This document shows positions 8,862-19,300 of a stretch of 64,000 nt of DNA, piece after piece; position 1 is the first letter of the stretch, and each line of letters begins with the position of its first letter. The position numbers and the translations under genes are program-made. The stretch comes from Candidatus Kaistia colombiensis. Lineage in GTDB: Bacteria; Pseudomonadota; Alphaproteobacteria; Rhizobiales; Kaistiaceae. Under the pieces are notes generated by a model that searched no databases, had not been told where the DNA came from, and was given only the letters and a program-made list of their open reading frames with translations. The DNA is taken from the NCBI GenBank assembly GCA_029203105.1, contig CP119318.1, forward strand, positions 2,866,501 to 2,930,500. The letters are read 5' to 3'.

Positions 8862-10158
8862 TTAGTGGCGCTTCGAGACCGGGACGTAGTCGCGCGAGGC
8901 GGCGCCCGTGTAGAGCTGGCGCGGACGGCCGATGCGCTGGCTCGGATCCTCGATCATTTCCTTCCACTGCGCGATCCAGCCGACGGTGCGGGCGAGCGCG
9001 AACAGCACGGTGAACATCGAGGTCGGGAAGCCCATCGCCTTCAGCGTGATGCCCGAATAGAAGTCGATGTTCGGGTAGAGCTTCTTCTCGATGAAGTACT
9101 CGTCCTGCAGCGCGATGCGCTCCAGCTCGACGGCGACTTCGAGCAGCGGATCGTCCTTGATGCCGAGCTCGCCGAGCACCTCATGGCAGGTCTTCTGCAT
9201 GATCTTGGCGCGCGGGTCGTAGTTCTTGTAGACGCGGTGGCCGAAGCCCATCAGGCGGAACGGATCGTTCTTGTCCTTGGCGCTGGCGATGTATTCCGGA
9301 ATGCTGTCGACCGAGCCGATCTCCTCGAGCATCTTGAGCGCCGCTTCGTTGGCGCCGCCATGCGCCGGGCCCCACAGGCAGGCGATGCCGGCCGCGATGC
9401 AGGCGAACGGGATTGGCGCCCGACGAGCCGGCGAGGCGGACCGTCGAGGTCGAAGCGTTCTGCTCGTGGTCGGCGTGCAGGATGAAGATGCGGTCCAGCG
9501 CGCGGGCGAGCATCGGGTTCACCTTGTACTCCTCGCCGGCACCGCGAAGCACATGCGCAGGAAGTTCGACGCGTAGTCGAGCGAGTTCAGCGGATACACG
9601 AAGGGCTGGCCGATCGTGTACTTGTAGGCCATCGCGGCGAGCGTCGGCATCTTCGCGATCATGCGCATCGAGGCGACCATGCGCTGATGCGGGTCCGAGA
9701 TGTCGGTCGAGTCGTGATAGAAGGCCGACAGCGCGCCGACGAGCCGACCATGACCGCCATCGGATGCGCGTCGCGGCGGAAGCCGTGTGAAGAAGCGCGC
9801 CATCTGCTCGTGCACCATGGTGTGGCGCGTGACGCGCTGATCGAAATCGGCCTTCTGCGCGGCGGTCGGCAGCTCGCCGTAGAGCAGCAGGTAGCAGGTC
9901 TCGAGGAAGTCGCCGTTCTCGGCGAGCTGCTCGATCGGGTAGCCGCGATAGAGCAGCACGCCCTTGTCGCCGTCGATGATAGGTGATCTTGCGACTCGCA
10001 GCTCGCCGGTCGAGGTAAAGCCGGGGTCGTAGGTGAACATGCCCGGTCTGGGCGTAGAGCTTGGCCGATGTCGATGACGTCAGGGCCGACGGTGCCCTGC
10101 TTGACGCGATGTCGCCAGGTCTTGTCGCCAACTGTGAGTGTGCTTTGGTTTCGCTCAT
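8862..10158 (-). pseudogene. gltA: Citrate synthase, reading frame broken by multiple single-base indels
   Basis: The sequence encodes a type I citrate synthase (oxaloacetate + acetyl-CoA to citrate) but only when pieces from different frames are joined. ATG at 10158 has a GGGAGGA site. Blocks include LTVGDKTW and GTVGPDVIDI, MFTYDPGFTST, GDKGVLLYRGYPIEQLAE, AFYHDSTDISDPHQRM, ILHADHEQNAST (catalytic His), and GFGHRVYKNYDPRAK to the normal end VPVSKRH. Frame changes are needed near 10063, 10042, 10007, 9991, 9978, 9780, 9740, 9540 and 9410, mostly one-base insertions. Total length, start, stop and terminator are all normal and every block is well conserved. I therefore infer sequencing or assembly errors in a functional gene; true decay is the less likely alternative. 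Confidence 0.85.
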
Positions 10159-10367
10159 CGATACCTATCCTCCCTTGAAGAATCGCTGTTGTTCGGCGCG
10201 GGTGCTCGCGGCGCCTGTCGTGAGTCCGAATCGCGGGCAGCGCTGCCGAGAAATTAACGGTCCGATGGGTATCCGCATTTATTGCACGCGCGCGCAAGCG
10301 GTCCGGGACTGGCCTCATAGATAAGGCTGGTTGATATCCAAGGACGCTGCGGCCAGGCCGCGGATTG

Positions 10368-11808
10368 TCACCGGCCGCAGCGGTCGGTTTTCAGATCTAG
10401 CTGGTCCGCAATGCGGCCAGCGCTCTCGTCGCGGCCAAGAACGACCAGCACGTCGAAGATTCCCGGCGACGTCGCACGGCCGGTCAGCGCCGCGCGCAGC
10501 GGCTGGGCGACCTTGCCGAGCTTCAGCCGCGCGTCTCGGCGAAGGCCGACCGCCGCCTCCGTCGGCTCGCGGTCCACTCGGTCACGCCAGTGAGCACCTC
10601 GTGCAGCGTCTTGGCAGCCGGCGCGCGGCTTCGTCGAGCAGGCGCCGGCCTTGTCGTCGAGCGCGAGCGGGCGCTGCGCCATCAGGATAGTAGGCGCTGT
10701 CGAGCATTCGACCAGCGTCTTGGCGCGCTCCTTGAGGCCGGGCATCGCGGCAGCGAAGCTGCTCCGGTCTCCGGCGTCAGACTGGCCTCGCACGCCTCGC
10801 GCGCCGGCAGATCTCGGGCAGGATGCTCGATGCGCTTCAGCAGCGTCTCGTCGTCGGCTCGCGCGCATGTAGATGCCGTTCAGGTTCTCCAGCTTGGCGA
10901 AGTCGAAGCGCGCCGGCGGAGCGGCCGATCGAGCGAGGTCGAACAGCTCGATCATCTCCTGCGTGCGAGAAGATCTCCTGGTCGCCATGGCTCCAGCCGA
11001 GGCGCACCAGGTAGTTGCGCAGCGCCGCCGGCAGGTAGCCCATGGCGCGATAGGCATCGACGCCGAGCGCGCCATGGCGCTTCGACAGCTTGGCGCCGTC
11101 CGGCCCGTGGATCAGCGGAATGTGCGACATGCCCGGCACGTCCCAGCCGAGCGCCTCGATAGATCTGCGTCTGGCGCGCGGCATTGGTCAGGTGGTCGTC
11201 GCCGCGGATGACGTGGGTCACGCCCATGTCGTGGTCGTCGACCACGACGGCAGCATGTAGGTCGGGTTGCCGTCCGAGCGCAGCAGCACGAGATCGTCGA
11301 GATTCTCGTTCTGCCAGACCGACGCGGCCCTGCACCTCGTCCTCGATCACGGTCTCGCCGGTCTGCGGCGCCTTGAGGCGGATGACGGGCTTGACGCCGG
11401 CCGGCGCGGTCGGCGGGTCGCGGTCGCGCCAGCGGCCGTCATAGCGCGGCGCGCGGCCCTCGGCCCGCGCCGTCTCGCGCATCTGCTCGAGCTCGGCCTG
11501 GGTGCGTAGCAGCGATAGGCCTTGCCGGCGGCCAGCATCTGCTCGGCCACCTCGCGATGCGCGCGGCGCGCGTGCGAACTGGAAGACGGTCTCGCCCGTC
11601 CCAGTCGAGGCCGAGCCATTTCAGGCCGTCGAGGATCGCGTCGATCGCGGCGTCGGTCGAGCGCTCGCGGTCGGTGTCCTCGATGCGCAGCAGCATCTTG
11701 CCGCCGTTGCGGCGGCATAGAGCCAGTTGAACAGCGCGGTGCGGCCCCGCCGATGTGCAGGAAGCCGGTGGGCGAGGGGGCAAAGCGGGTGACGACCGGT
11801 TTGGACAT
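10368..11808 (-). pseudogene. gltX: Glutamyl-tRNA synthetase, reading frame broken by multiple indels
   Basis: Class I aminoacyl-tRNA synthetase that charges tRNA(Glu). It starts at ATG 11808 with VVTRFAPSPTGFLHIGGA, where HIGG is the HIGH motif. Further blocks in other frames are AEQMLAAGKAYRCY, DDHLTNAARQTQIY, EALGWDVPGMSHIPL, KLSKRHGALGV (the KMSKS equivalent), YLVRLGWSHGDQEIFS, and SPGIFDVLVVLGRDES near the end. Single-base insertions can be placed exactly near 11160 (after QTQIY) and near 10972 (after QEIFS). The total span of about 1.44 kb matches an intact 475-residue enzyme. The exact stop is uncertain because the last frame may also be shifted. Since this enzyme is normally essential, sequence error is the likeliest cause. 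Confidence 0.82.
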
Positions 11809-11959
11809 GGACTGTTCTCGATGTGCGGGAAGCCGCAAAGGGGCATGGAGTCTCGCCATTCGGCGATCTGCGGCTGGTCATGTAGCATAGGGGGGCGCAG
11901 GGGCCAAACGGGTTTGGGAGCGCCCGGCCCGGTTTGCCCAGCTGCGCAAAGGCGGGGGC

Positions 11960-14659
11960 ATGGCTGAAAGCGATCCGCGCGAGGAGGAGGGCGTCCGCGA
12001 GCGACCGGCGCGCCTTCGCACGCGCCGCCTTTTCGTGCCGGCCGGTATCTCGCCGGGCTTTCGCGCCGCGGCTGCGTTCGACCGGCTCTGGCTTGGCGCC
12101 GGCGCCTGGCTGGAGCGCGAGATCGAGGCCGGGCGCGGCTTTTCCTGGCTGCCGGTCGCCTTCGGCATCGGCGCGCTGATCTATTTCGCGCTGCCCTCCG
12201 AGCCGTCGCTGCTGGCGCTGGCGGGCCTCGCCACCCTGCTCTGGGGCCTGGCATTCGCGCGCCGCCATCGCACCGCCTCCGTCCGGCTGCTGATCGTGCT
12301 CGCCATGGCCGCGTCCGGGGCCACCGCGATCAAGCTGCGCACCGATACGCTGGCGACGCGGGTGCTGGAGCGGCAGGTGACGGGCACGGTCATCGGCTGG
12401 GTCGAGGAACGCAAGGCGCGGCGCGGCGGTTATCGCCTGACGATCCGCGTCGAAAGCCTCGACGCCAAGCGGGTCACGACCGTTCCGCAGCGGGTGACGG
12501 TCACGGTTCGCGGCAAGGCGGCGCCGGAGGTCGGCGACGGCATCAAGGTGCTGGCGCGGTTGCGGCCTGCCTCGGGGCCGGTGCTACCCGGCGGCTATGA
12601 TTTCGCCCGCGATTCCTATTATCGCGGCATTGGCGCCACCGGCTTCGGCTATGGCGTAGCGCAGCCGGCCGATATTGGCCCGCCGCCGCTGTCGATCCGC
12701 CTGCGGGAGCCGCTGGAAGCGATCCGCGAGGCCGTCCGCGCCCGCATCGTCGCCAACCTTGACGGTGAAAGCCGCTACATCGCCTCGGCGCTGATCCTCG
12801 GCGATGCCGGCGGGCTCGCGGAGAAGACGGAGGACGACCTGCGCCTGTCCGGCCTCGCGCATGTGCTCTCCGTTTCCGGCCTGCACATGGTGCTGGTGAC
12901 GGGTGTCACCTTCTGGGGCGTGCGGGCCGGGCTGGCGCTGATCCCGTCGCTGGCGCTCCGGCGGCCGATCAAGAAATGGGCAGCGATCGCGGCGCTGCTG
13001 GTGAGCGGCTTCTACCTGCTGATCTCTGGCCTCGATGTCGCGGCGCAGCGTTCCTTCATCATGACCTCGATCGTCTTCCTCGCCATCCTCGTCGACCGGC
13101 GGGCGATCTCGATGCGCAATGTCGCGCTGGCCGGGCTCGTCGTGCTGGCGCTGACGCCGGAGAGCATCCTTTCCGCCAGCTTCCAGATGTCGTTCGCCGC
13201 GACGATCGCGCTCGTCGCCGGCTTCGAGATGCTGTCGGAGCGTCGCCGCAACCATCCCGTCCTGCGACTGGGCGCTCGAAGCGGCGCGGCGGCCCTGCCG
13301 AGGCGGGCCTTCCTCCTCGTCGTCGGCATGGCGCTGACTTCGCTGCTCGGCGGCCTCGGCACGACGCCCTTCGCGCTCTATCACTTCCAGCGCATGGCGC
13401 CGCTGTCGATCCTGGCGAATGTCGCCGCGATGCCGCTGACGGACTTTCTTATCATGCCCTTCGCGCTGCTTTCGGTGCTCGCCATGCCGTTCGGGCTGGA
13501 GGCGCTGCCGCTCGCCGTCGTGCATTGGGGGATTAACGGCATGCTCGGAGTCTCGGCGACGGTCGCCCGATGGTCGGGCCAGTCCGGCGGCGCTGCGATG
13601 CCCGGCGTCGCCGCTCTGCTCCTTTTCGTCGCCGGCTTCGTCTGGCTGGCGCTCTGGCGCGAGCGCTGGCGACTGCTCGGCATCGCGCCGATGCTGGCGG
13701 GAATAGCGCTCGCTCTATCTCCGGCGCGACCGGAACTGCTGGTCAGCGCCGATGGCCGGCAGTTGGCGATCCGGGGCGCGGACGGCACCTATCGCATCCT
13801 TGCCCGCAAGCAGGATCGCTTCGTCACCGATATCTGGCTGCGTTCGGATGGCGATGAGCGGGACGCGAAAGAGGCGTCGGTGGCGCAGGCCGTCGGCTGC
13901 GACGCGGCTGGCTGTGTCGGCAAGCTGCCCGGCGGAACATGGGTGGCGCTGGCGCTCGACCGGGCGGCGTTCGAGGAAGATTGCCGGCGCGCAACGCTGG
14001 TGGTGACGCCGCTCGTCGCGCCGGAGCGCTGCGCTCGCCATGCCGCCGTCATCGATCGCGGCGCGCTGGAGCGTTCCGGTTCGCTGGCGCTGTGGCTGCG
14101 TGCCGACGATGGCGCGGGTGTCGTCCCGGACGAGGATGAAAGCGTCGTCCAGAACAGCAACTCCAGGAAGGGTGAAGCGCCGCCCATTGGGCGCGGCCCT
14201 GCGCCGTCAAGCCTCGACGAGACTTCAGGGCAGGGGGGACGGGAACCTCCGCTTGAAATCGGGGCGCCGCCGTCGGGTGACAACGCGCCGGGCAATGCCC
14301 GCGTCGACGCGCCGTCAACTCCGGCGGCATCGTTGCGGCTCGCGGAAGCGAGATTTCAAAAATCCGGGCCCACGCGCCGTCCTTTCGCAGAGGCTGAACC
14401 GGAGCCATCGGCAGCCGGAAATCGCGCTCCAATCACCGACGACACGCCGCCGCCGGACACGGCACCGTCGCGCTACGATCGCGTCGAGCGCAACGCCGAC
14501 GATGAGGATGTTGTCCAGTCCGAGCCAGTGGTCGAGCCAGGATCAACCGCCGCAGGGCACGATCCGCGCCTCGGCGATCGCTTCGAGGTGCGCACCGCCT
14601 ATGCGCCGGTGCGGCGGCCGTGGATGCCGGCCTTCGAGCCGGAACCGGCGGATCAGTAG
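11960..14659 (+). CDS. comEC: ComEC/Rec2-family DNA internalisation membrane protein
   Basis: ComEC forms the inner-membrane channel for single-stranded DNA during natural transformation. The 899-residue protein begins with a cytoplasmic stretch and two membrane helices, then a DUF4131-type OB region (about residues 100-250). The Competence membrane domain follows, with LGDAGGLAEK and the hallmark SVSGLHMVLV (about 275-560). After this is a soluble domain with ILARKQDRFVTDIWLRSD, typical of rhizobial members. No HxHxDH metallo-beta-lactamase signature is visible, unlike the Bacillus protein. The last 180 residues or so are low-complexity and rich in Pro, Ala and Glu. The stop overlaps the convergent lexA end by 7 bp. 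gltX diverges 152 bp upstream. Confidence 0.88.
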   Translation: MAESDPREEEGVRERPARLRTRRLFVPAGISPGFRAAAAFDRLWLGAGAWLEREIEAGRGFSWLPVAFGIGALIYFALPSEPSLLALAGLATLLWGLAFARRHRTASVRLLIVLAMAASGATAIKLRTDTLATRVLERQVTGTVIGWVEERKARRGGYRLTIRVESLDAKRVTTVPQRVTVTVRGKAAPEVGDGIKVLARLRPASGPVLPGGYDFARDSYYRGIGATGFGYGVAQPADIGPPPLSIRLREPLEAIREAVRARIVANLDGESRYIASALILGDAGGLAEKTEDDLRLSGLAHVLSVSGLHMVLVTGVTFWGVRAGLALIPSLALRRPIKKWAAIAALLVSGFYLLISGLDVAAQRSFIMTSIVFLAILVDRRAISMRNVALAGLVVLALTPESILSASFQMSFAATIALVAGFEMLSERRRNHPVLRLGARSGAAALPRRAFLLVVGMALTSLLGGLGTTPFALYHFQRMAPLSILANVAAMPLTDFLIMPFALLSVLAMPFGLEALPLAVVHWGINGMLGVSATVARWSGQSGGAAMPGVAALLLFVAGFVWLALWRERWRLLGIAPMLAGIALALSPARPELLVSADGRQLAIRGADGTYRILARKQDRFVTDIWLRSDGDERDAKEASVAQAVGCDAAGCVGKLPGGTWVALALDRAAFEEDCRRATLVVTPLVAPERCARHAAVIDRGALERSGSLALWLRADDGAGVVPDEDESVVQNSNSRKGEAPPIGRGPAPSSLDETSGQGGREPPLEIGAPPSGDNAPGNARVDAPSTPAASLRLAEARFQKSGPTRRPFAEAEPEPSAAGNRAPITDDTPPPDTAPSRYDRVERNADDEDVVQSEPVVEPGSTAAGHDPRLGDRFEVRTAYAPVRRPWMPAFEPEPADQ

Positions 14660-15357
14660 GTTCGCAGCAGGCCGACCAGCTTGCCCTGGATGCGGACGCG
14701 GTCCGGTCCGAAGATGCGCGTCTCATAGGCCGGATTAGCCGCTTCGAGCGCGATCGACGCGCCCTTGCGGCGCAGCCGCTTCAGCGTCGCTTCCTCTTCG
14801 TCGACCAGCGCCACGACGATGTCGCCGGAATCGGCATTGTCGCTCTTGCGGATCAGGACCGTATCGCCGTCGAGAATGCCGGCCTCGATCATCGAGTCGC
14901 CGCGCACTTCGAGGGCGAAATGCTCGCCGCCCCGCAGCATTTCCGGCGGCACGGCGATCGAATGGCTCTGGGTCTGGATGGCCGAGATCGGCACGCCGGC
15001 GGCGATCCGGCCCATGACCGGGACGATCACCGGCTCGGAGACGTCATGCATGTCGTCAACCGGGCGCACCTTGCCGAGGCTGCCTTCGATCACGCTGGGC
15101 GAGAAGGCCTGCTTCTTCGGCCGGGCCATGGCCGGCGTCATCGTTTCGGGCAGGCGGACGACCTCCAGCGCGCGGGCCCGGTTGGGCAGGCGGCGAATGA
15201 AGCCGCGCTCCTCCAGCGCCTTGATCAGGCGGTGGATGCCCGATTTCGAGCGGAGATCCAGCGCATCCTTCATCTCGTCGAAAGAGGGAGGAACGCCTGC
15301 TTCCTTGAGCCGCTCCTGGATGAACATGAGGAGTTCATACTGCTTCCGGGTAAGCAT
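14653..15357 (-). CDS. lexA: SOS repressor LexA
   Basis: LexA represses DNA-damage genes and cleaves itself when RecA filaments form. The 234-residue protein has an N-terminal winged helix (residues 1-65, with LRSKSGIHRLIKALEERGFI as recognition region). The cleavage bond is Ala120-Gly121 in MGRIAAGVPI, and the S24 catalytic pair is Ser155 (VRGDSMIEAG) and Lys193 (ATLKRLRRKG). All residues needed for self-cleavage are present. A LexA box lies 75-89 bp upstream of the start, so it is likely autoregulated. Its 3' end overlaps that of the convergent comEC gene. Confidence 0.97.
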   Translation of the reverse strand: MLTRKQYELLMFIQERLKEAGVPPSFDEMKDALDLRSKSGIHRLIKALEERGFIRRLPNRARALEVVRLPETMTPAMARPKKQAFSPSVIEGSLGKVRPVDDMHDVSEPVIVPVMGRIAAGVPISAIQTQSHSIAVPPEMLRGGEHFALEVRGDSMIEAGILDGDTVLIRKSDNADSGDIVVALVDEEEATLKRLRRKGASIALEAANPAYETRIFGPDRVRIQGKLVGLLRTY

Positions 15358-15431
15358 CTCGTTCTCGCGCTGCGGGCATTATCAATGGGGACGACAGAAT
15401 CGCTACGGTACAAAACACGAACAGAATAGCT

Positions 15432-15446
15432 GTTCCCCATGTGTTC
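15432..15446. promoter_or_regulatory. LexA box (GTTC-N7-GTTC)
   Basis: The sequence GTTCCCCATGTGTTC matches exactly the direct-repeat operator GTTC-N7-GTTC known for alphaproteobacterial LexA. A further GAAC at 15419-15422 makes an additional imperfect dyad with the first GTTC. The site is 75 bp upstream of lexA, consistent with autorepression. Confidence 0.8.
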
Positions 15447-16351
15447 CGCAAGGCGCGCTGTTGGCGTGGTCGCCCGATCCAATGCTTGGCTTAGAGGCCA
15501 TCCTGAGAATCGTCGATACGAGGTAGCGCTCAACTCGCGCACAGGATGCATCGCGGTGGGATGTCCCCAACATTTCTCGATACCGAAGTCGGTCCCTGAC
15601 CGTGGCGCGGGCCTGCGGCGCGCCGCTACGACATGACGTGAGCTGAATGCTGCACTGCCAGCCGCTCGATCTCCAATAGGTGCCGAAACCCGGCCGTTTG
15701 ACTGCAATCCAGATTGATCCATGGAGAAAAACGCGACGCCGGTCGAGACCAGCAATCGACGCGGATTGCCTCGCTCCTGGCGATGCGTTCTCGATTCTCA
15801 AAATTCATAAGCTTTTTATATAATAATGCTGAATCAACATCTTTAGGTTGAGCTGGATCTGTCATGTGCCCTGAATGGAGGGGAGTCTTCGCGCCTCGAT
15901 CTTCTCCGTGGCGACCGTCAATATTGGCGAATGATCTTCACTTGCCGCAGGTGATGTGAACTTATCTATTGGCGTCTAGTCGAGCTTGAGAGGCTAGATA
16001 ATCTTATCACGGATTGACATATGCTTTCATGAATCCGTGATGCTTCGGCTTCGTACCCGCATTGCGCCGGTATTGGGCAGCTCGGACGCGCGCTGTCCCA
16101 ATGTTGATCGAAAGAATTTCGCGCGCGGTATCTTTTGCAAAAAGTAACGATCCGATAACGGTTCGCAAAATTGCCCGCGATTCTGCGAATCTGAAATGAT
16201 GATCAATTGACGTAAAGTAAACTCGGCCTGCATATCAATCTATCGATCCTGTTGTTCCTGTCGTTGGGACGATTATTAGAATCGATATCGAATTTTATTC
16301 CACCATGACTCGGGTCATCCGGATTTCGGTGGGGTCTACAGGGATTTTTCA
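15447..16351. other. 0.9-kb region without a convincing gene between lexA and the giant surface-protein gene
   Basis: No open frame here has family-like sequence and a good start. A 79-codon minus-strand frame (15626-15865) has only a weak ribosome site and no recognisable features. From about 15790 the DNA becomes clearly richer in A+T than its surroundings, as expected of a promoter region for the gene at 16352. A 10-bp dyad sits at 16006-16041. I see no tRNA, attachment site or insertion-sequence end. Confidence 0.55.
16006..16041. promoter_or_regulatory. Perfect 10-bp inverted repeat upstream of the giant surface-protein gene
   Basis: ATCACGGATT at 16006-16015 and AATCCGTGAT at 16032-16041 are exact reverse complements separated by 16 bp, about 310 bp before the start codon of the giant gene. 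The arms are spaced about 2.5 helical turns centre to centre, so a dimeric activator or repressor could bind them. The right arm includes GAATC, a possible CcrM methylation site. The regulator is unknown. Confidence 0.45.
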
Positions 16352-19300
16352 GTGCCCGTCATTTCGAAGGTTGTCGCCAGCTGTCTGTCCAAGGCAGTGG
16401 TCGCGATTGTATTTAGCTCGCTATTCGCTGTTTCGGCGGCCTACGCCAAAGTAGACGGCGGATGGACGCTCAATATTGATAACACGGGCTACAATCCGAT
16501 CCCGGCCGGCGGCTCGCTGCCCTACGCGATCCGGATCGACAACAACGACAACGCGGCCACTCCGGCGACGACGATCGCGTTCACCATCCCCGCGAAGACC
16601 GTGTTCGTCGGCGTCGAAGGCCTGCTGAACTGCACACCGCAGCCGGGCGGCGCGGAATTGACGGCGCCGCTGTTGGTGACCTGCGACGTGCCCGAGCTGC
16701 CGCCCGGAAGCACGCACAACGCCAAGGTGAACGTGCGCCCGATGGCTGCGGGCAACGTCTCGCTCATGGCCAAGATTCCCGATCCGGGTCCGGTCTTCAC
16801 CCGCATGACCACGGTGGAGCTTGGCGCCGATCTGTCAGTCGCGGTCCAGATCAATCCGTCGACGGTGCAGGCGGGCTCGAACGCCAACTTCAGCGCCACG
16901 GTAACCAATGAGGGCCCGTATCCGGCAGACGGGGCGACACTGACCATCCCGTTGCCGACCGGCCTGTCGCCCAACGTCTCCCTTCCGTTCGGTTGCTCCT
17001 ATGCCGCGCCCGACATCACCTGCCAGGTCGCGGGACCGATCGCCTCCGGCGCATCGCTCTCCTTCGATTTCACGTCCCAGGTGACCACGGAGAACGCCTC
17101 GACGATCACCGTGGCGGCGGGGATCGCGACGAAGGGGCCGCGAGACCCCAATCCGACCAATAACGAAGACACGACCGACATCGTGATCCTGCCGGGCACC
17201 GATGTCAGCCTTGGCAAGACACGCGCTCCGCAGGGCCTGATCCTGGTGGGCGACACCGTCACCTTCACGCTGCAGCCCCGCCATGCCGGCGCCGCGCCGA
17301 CGCAGGCGACGATCGTCGACACGCTCCCGGCCAACTACGCATTCGTGAGCGTTACCGCCGGCGGCGGTTGGACCTGCGCGTCCGGCCAGACGGTCAGCTG
17401 CGGCTACATCGCTGCCTCGGGCAGCAACTACGGCAATCCGATCACCATCACCGCGCGCGCCATTTCCGCGACGCCGGAAGGCTCGGGCGTCACCAACGTC
17501 GCGACGATCAGCTCTCCCAGCGAGAACGCCGATGCCGGTGCCAACAATGCGGGCAATGACGGCGCGGCCTTCATCGCAGAGCCGACGGTCGACCTGGTTG
17601 CCCTGAAGTCCGGTCCGCCCCGCGGCCTGGTCGTGGTCGGCAATGTCTATGATTTCAGCCTGAGCACCCGCAATGACGGCAATTCCGGCTTCTTCGGCAG
17701 ACTGACGATCACCGATCATCTGCCCGCCGGCCTTACGGTCACCGCGATCTCGGCGCCGGCAGGCTGGACCTGTCCGACAGGCCCGATCGTGGGCGCCGCC
17801 GACGTGGTTTGCACCACCGATCAGTACACCGAGGCCTCGCCGCTCGGCGCCGCCCAGCGGACCGGGGCGATCACCCTCACGACGACCGTGACCGAGCCCG
17901 GAACCATCAGCAACGGCATGTCGGCGACGTTCGACGGCTATCAGGACGACGACGCGCAGCCCGGTAACAATACGACGTCGTTCGACGTGGAGAGCGCCGA
18001 CGGTCCCAACTGGGCCGATATCCGCGTCATCAAGACGCTCAATCCGGTGCCCGCCAAGATTTTCGCCGGAGAGCCGCTCACCTTCGACATCGAGATCGTC
18101 AACGCCGGACCCGCGACCGCCACCCATGTGGTGCTTGACGACCGGCTGAACGACATCGTCGCCGGAGCGGATGGCGGCGTGCCGGGGCCCGACGACGTCG
18201 GCATCGACTTTGTCGCGGGACTGGCGACAGGCATGAGCTGCCAGACCCCGACCAGCAGCGGCTACTCGCGCGATCTGCAATGCCTCTTGCCGTCGCTGCC
18301 GGTCTGCGTCGCCGGAAGCGGCGATTGTCCGGTCGTCTCCGTGACCGTCCGTCCCGGCAGCCAGGGCTCCAAGAGCAACACGGCCGTCGCCTTTTCGACG
18401 AAGGTGCCTGACAACAACACCGGCAACAACACCAGCAGCGTCGGCTATACGGTCGATCCGCGCACCGACGTGACGGTGAGCAAGCTCAGCCCGTCCTCGG
18501 CCGCCGGCGCCGCGGCGGGTCAGGAACTGATCTATGTGCTGACCGCCAGCGTTCCGCGTAACGGCTTGAGCCATGCCGAGAACGTCACGCTGACAGACAC
18601 GCTGCCGATTGGCCTGCGTTTCCTCGACGCGGTTCCGAGTTCCGGTTCGTGCACGACCGCTCCACCTGCGGGCACGATCACGGCAGCCGGCGCTCAGAAA
18701 CTGGTCTGCAATCTCGGCACCGTCAACAACGGCGCCCAGCAGACGGTGACGGTGCGCGTGGTGCCGACGACGCCGCTGACCAACACCTCGATCCGCAACG
18801 AGGTGCTGGTTTCGACGACCACGGCCGAGACCGATCCGGACAACAACGATGCCAATCTGTCGATCGCGATCCTGCCACCCGAGCTGGACCTTATCGTCAC
18901 CAAGACCGACGGCCCCGATCCGGTGCTGATTGGCACCGACACGCAATACATCGTGACCGTCCGCAACAGCGGCCCGTCGGAAGCGACCAATGTCCGGATC
19001 GTCGACACGCTTCCGGCGGCCGGACTGGCGGACCCGCGAGTCGTCACCGCGCCGAGCGGTGGTACCTGCACGCTGAACGGCACCAGCGCGACGACGCCCG
19101 GTGGCAGCGTCACCTGCGACATCCCTCATCTGGCAGCTGGAAGCACGATCTCCTTCCCGATCGCCATGCGCGCTGTCGCGCGTGGCCGGCACACCAACAA
19201 CATTTCCGTCAATTCCGACGAAACGGAGCTCGGCTACGAGAAGCCGACCGACAACAACGCTTCCTATGAAGACACCACGGTTCGGGTTCTTTCCGACCTG

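Noticed and set aside
15626..15865. A 79-codon minus-strand frame upstream of lexA.
   Set aside because: Weak ribosome site, no family resemblance, and no partner context; not enough to call a gene.
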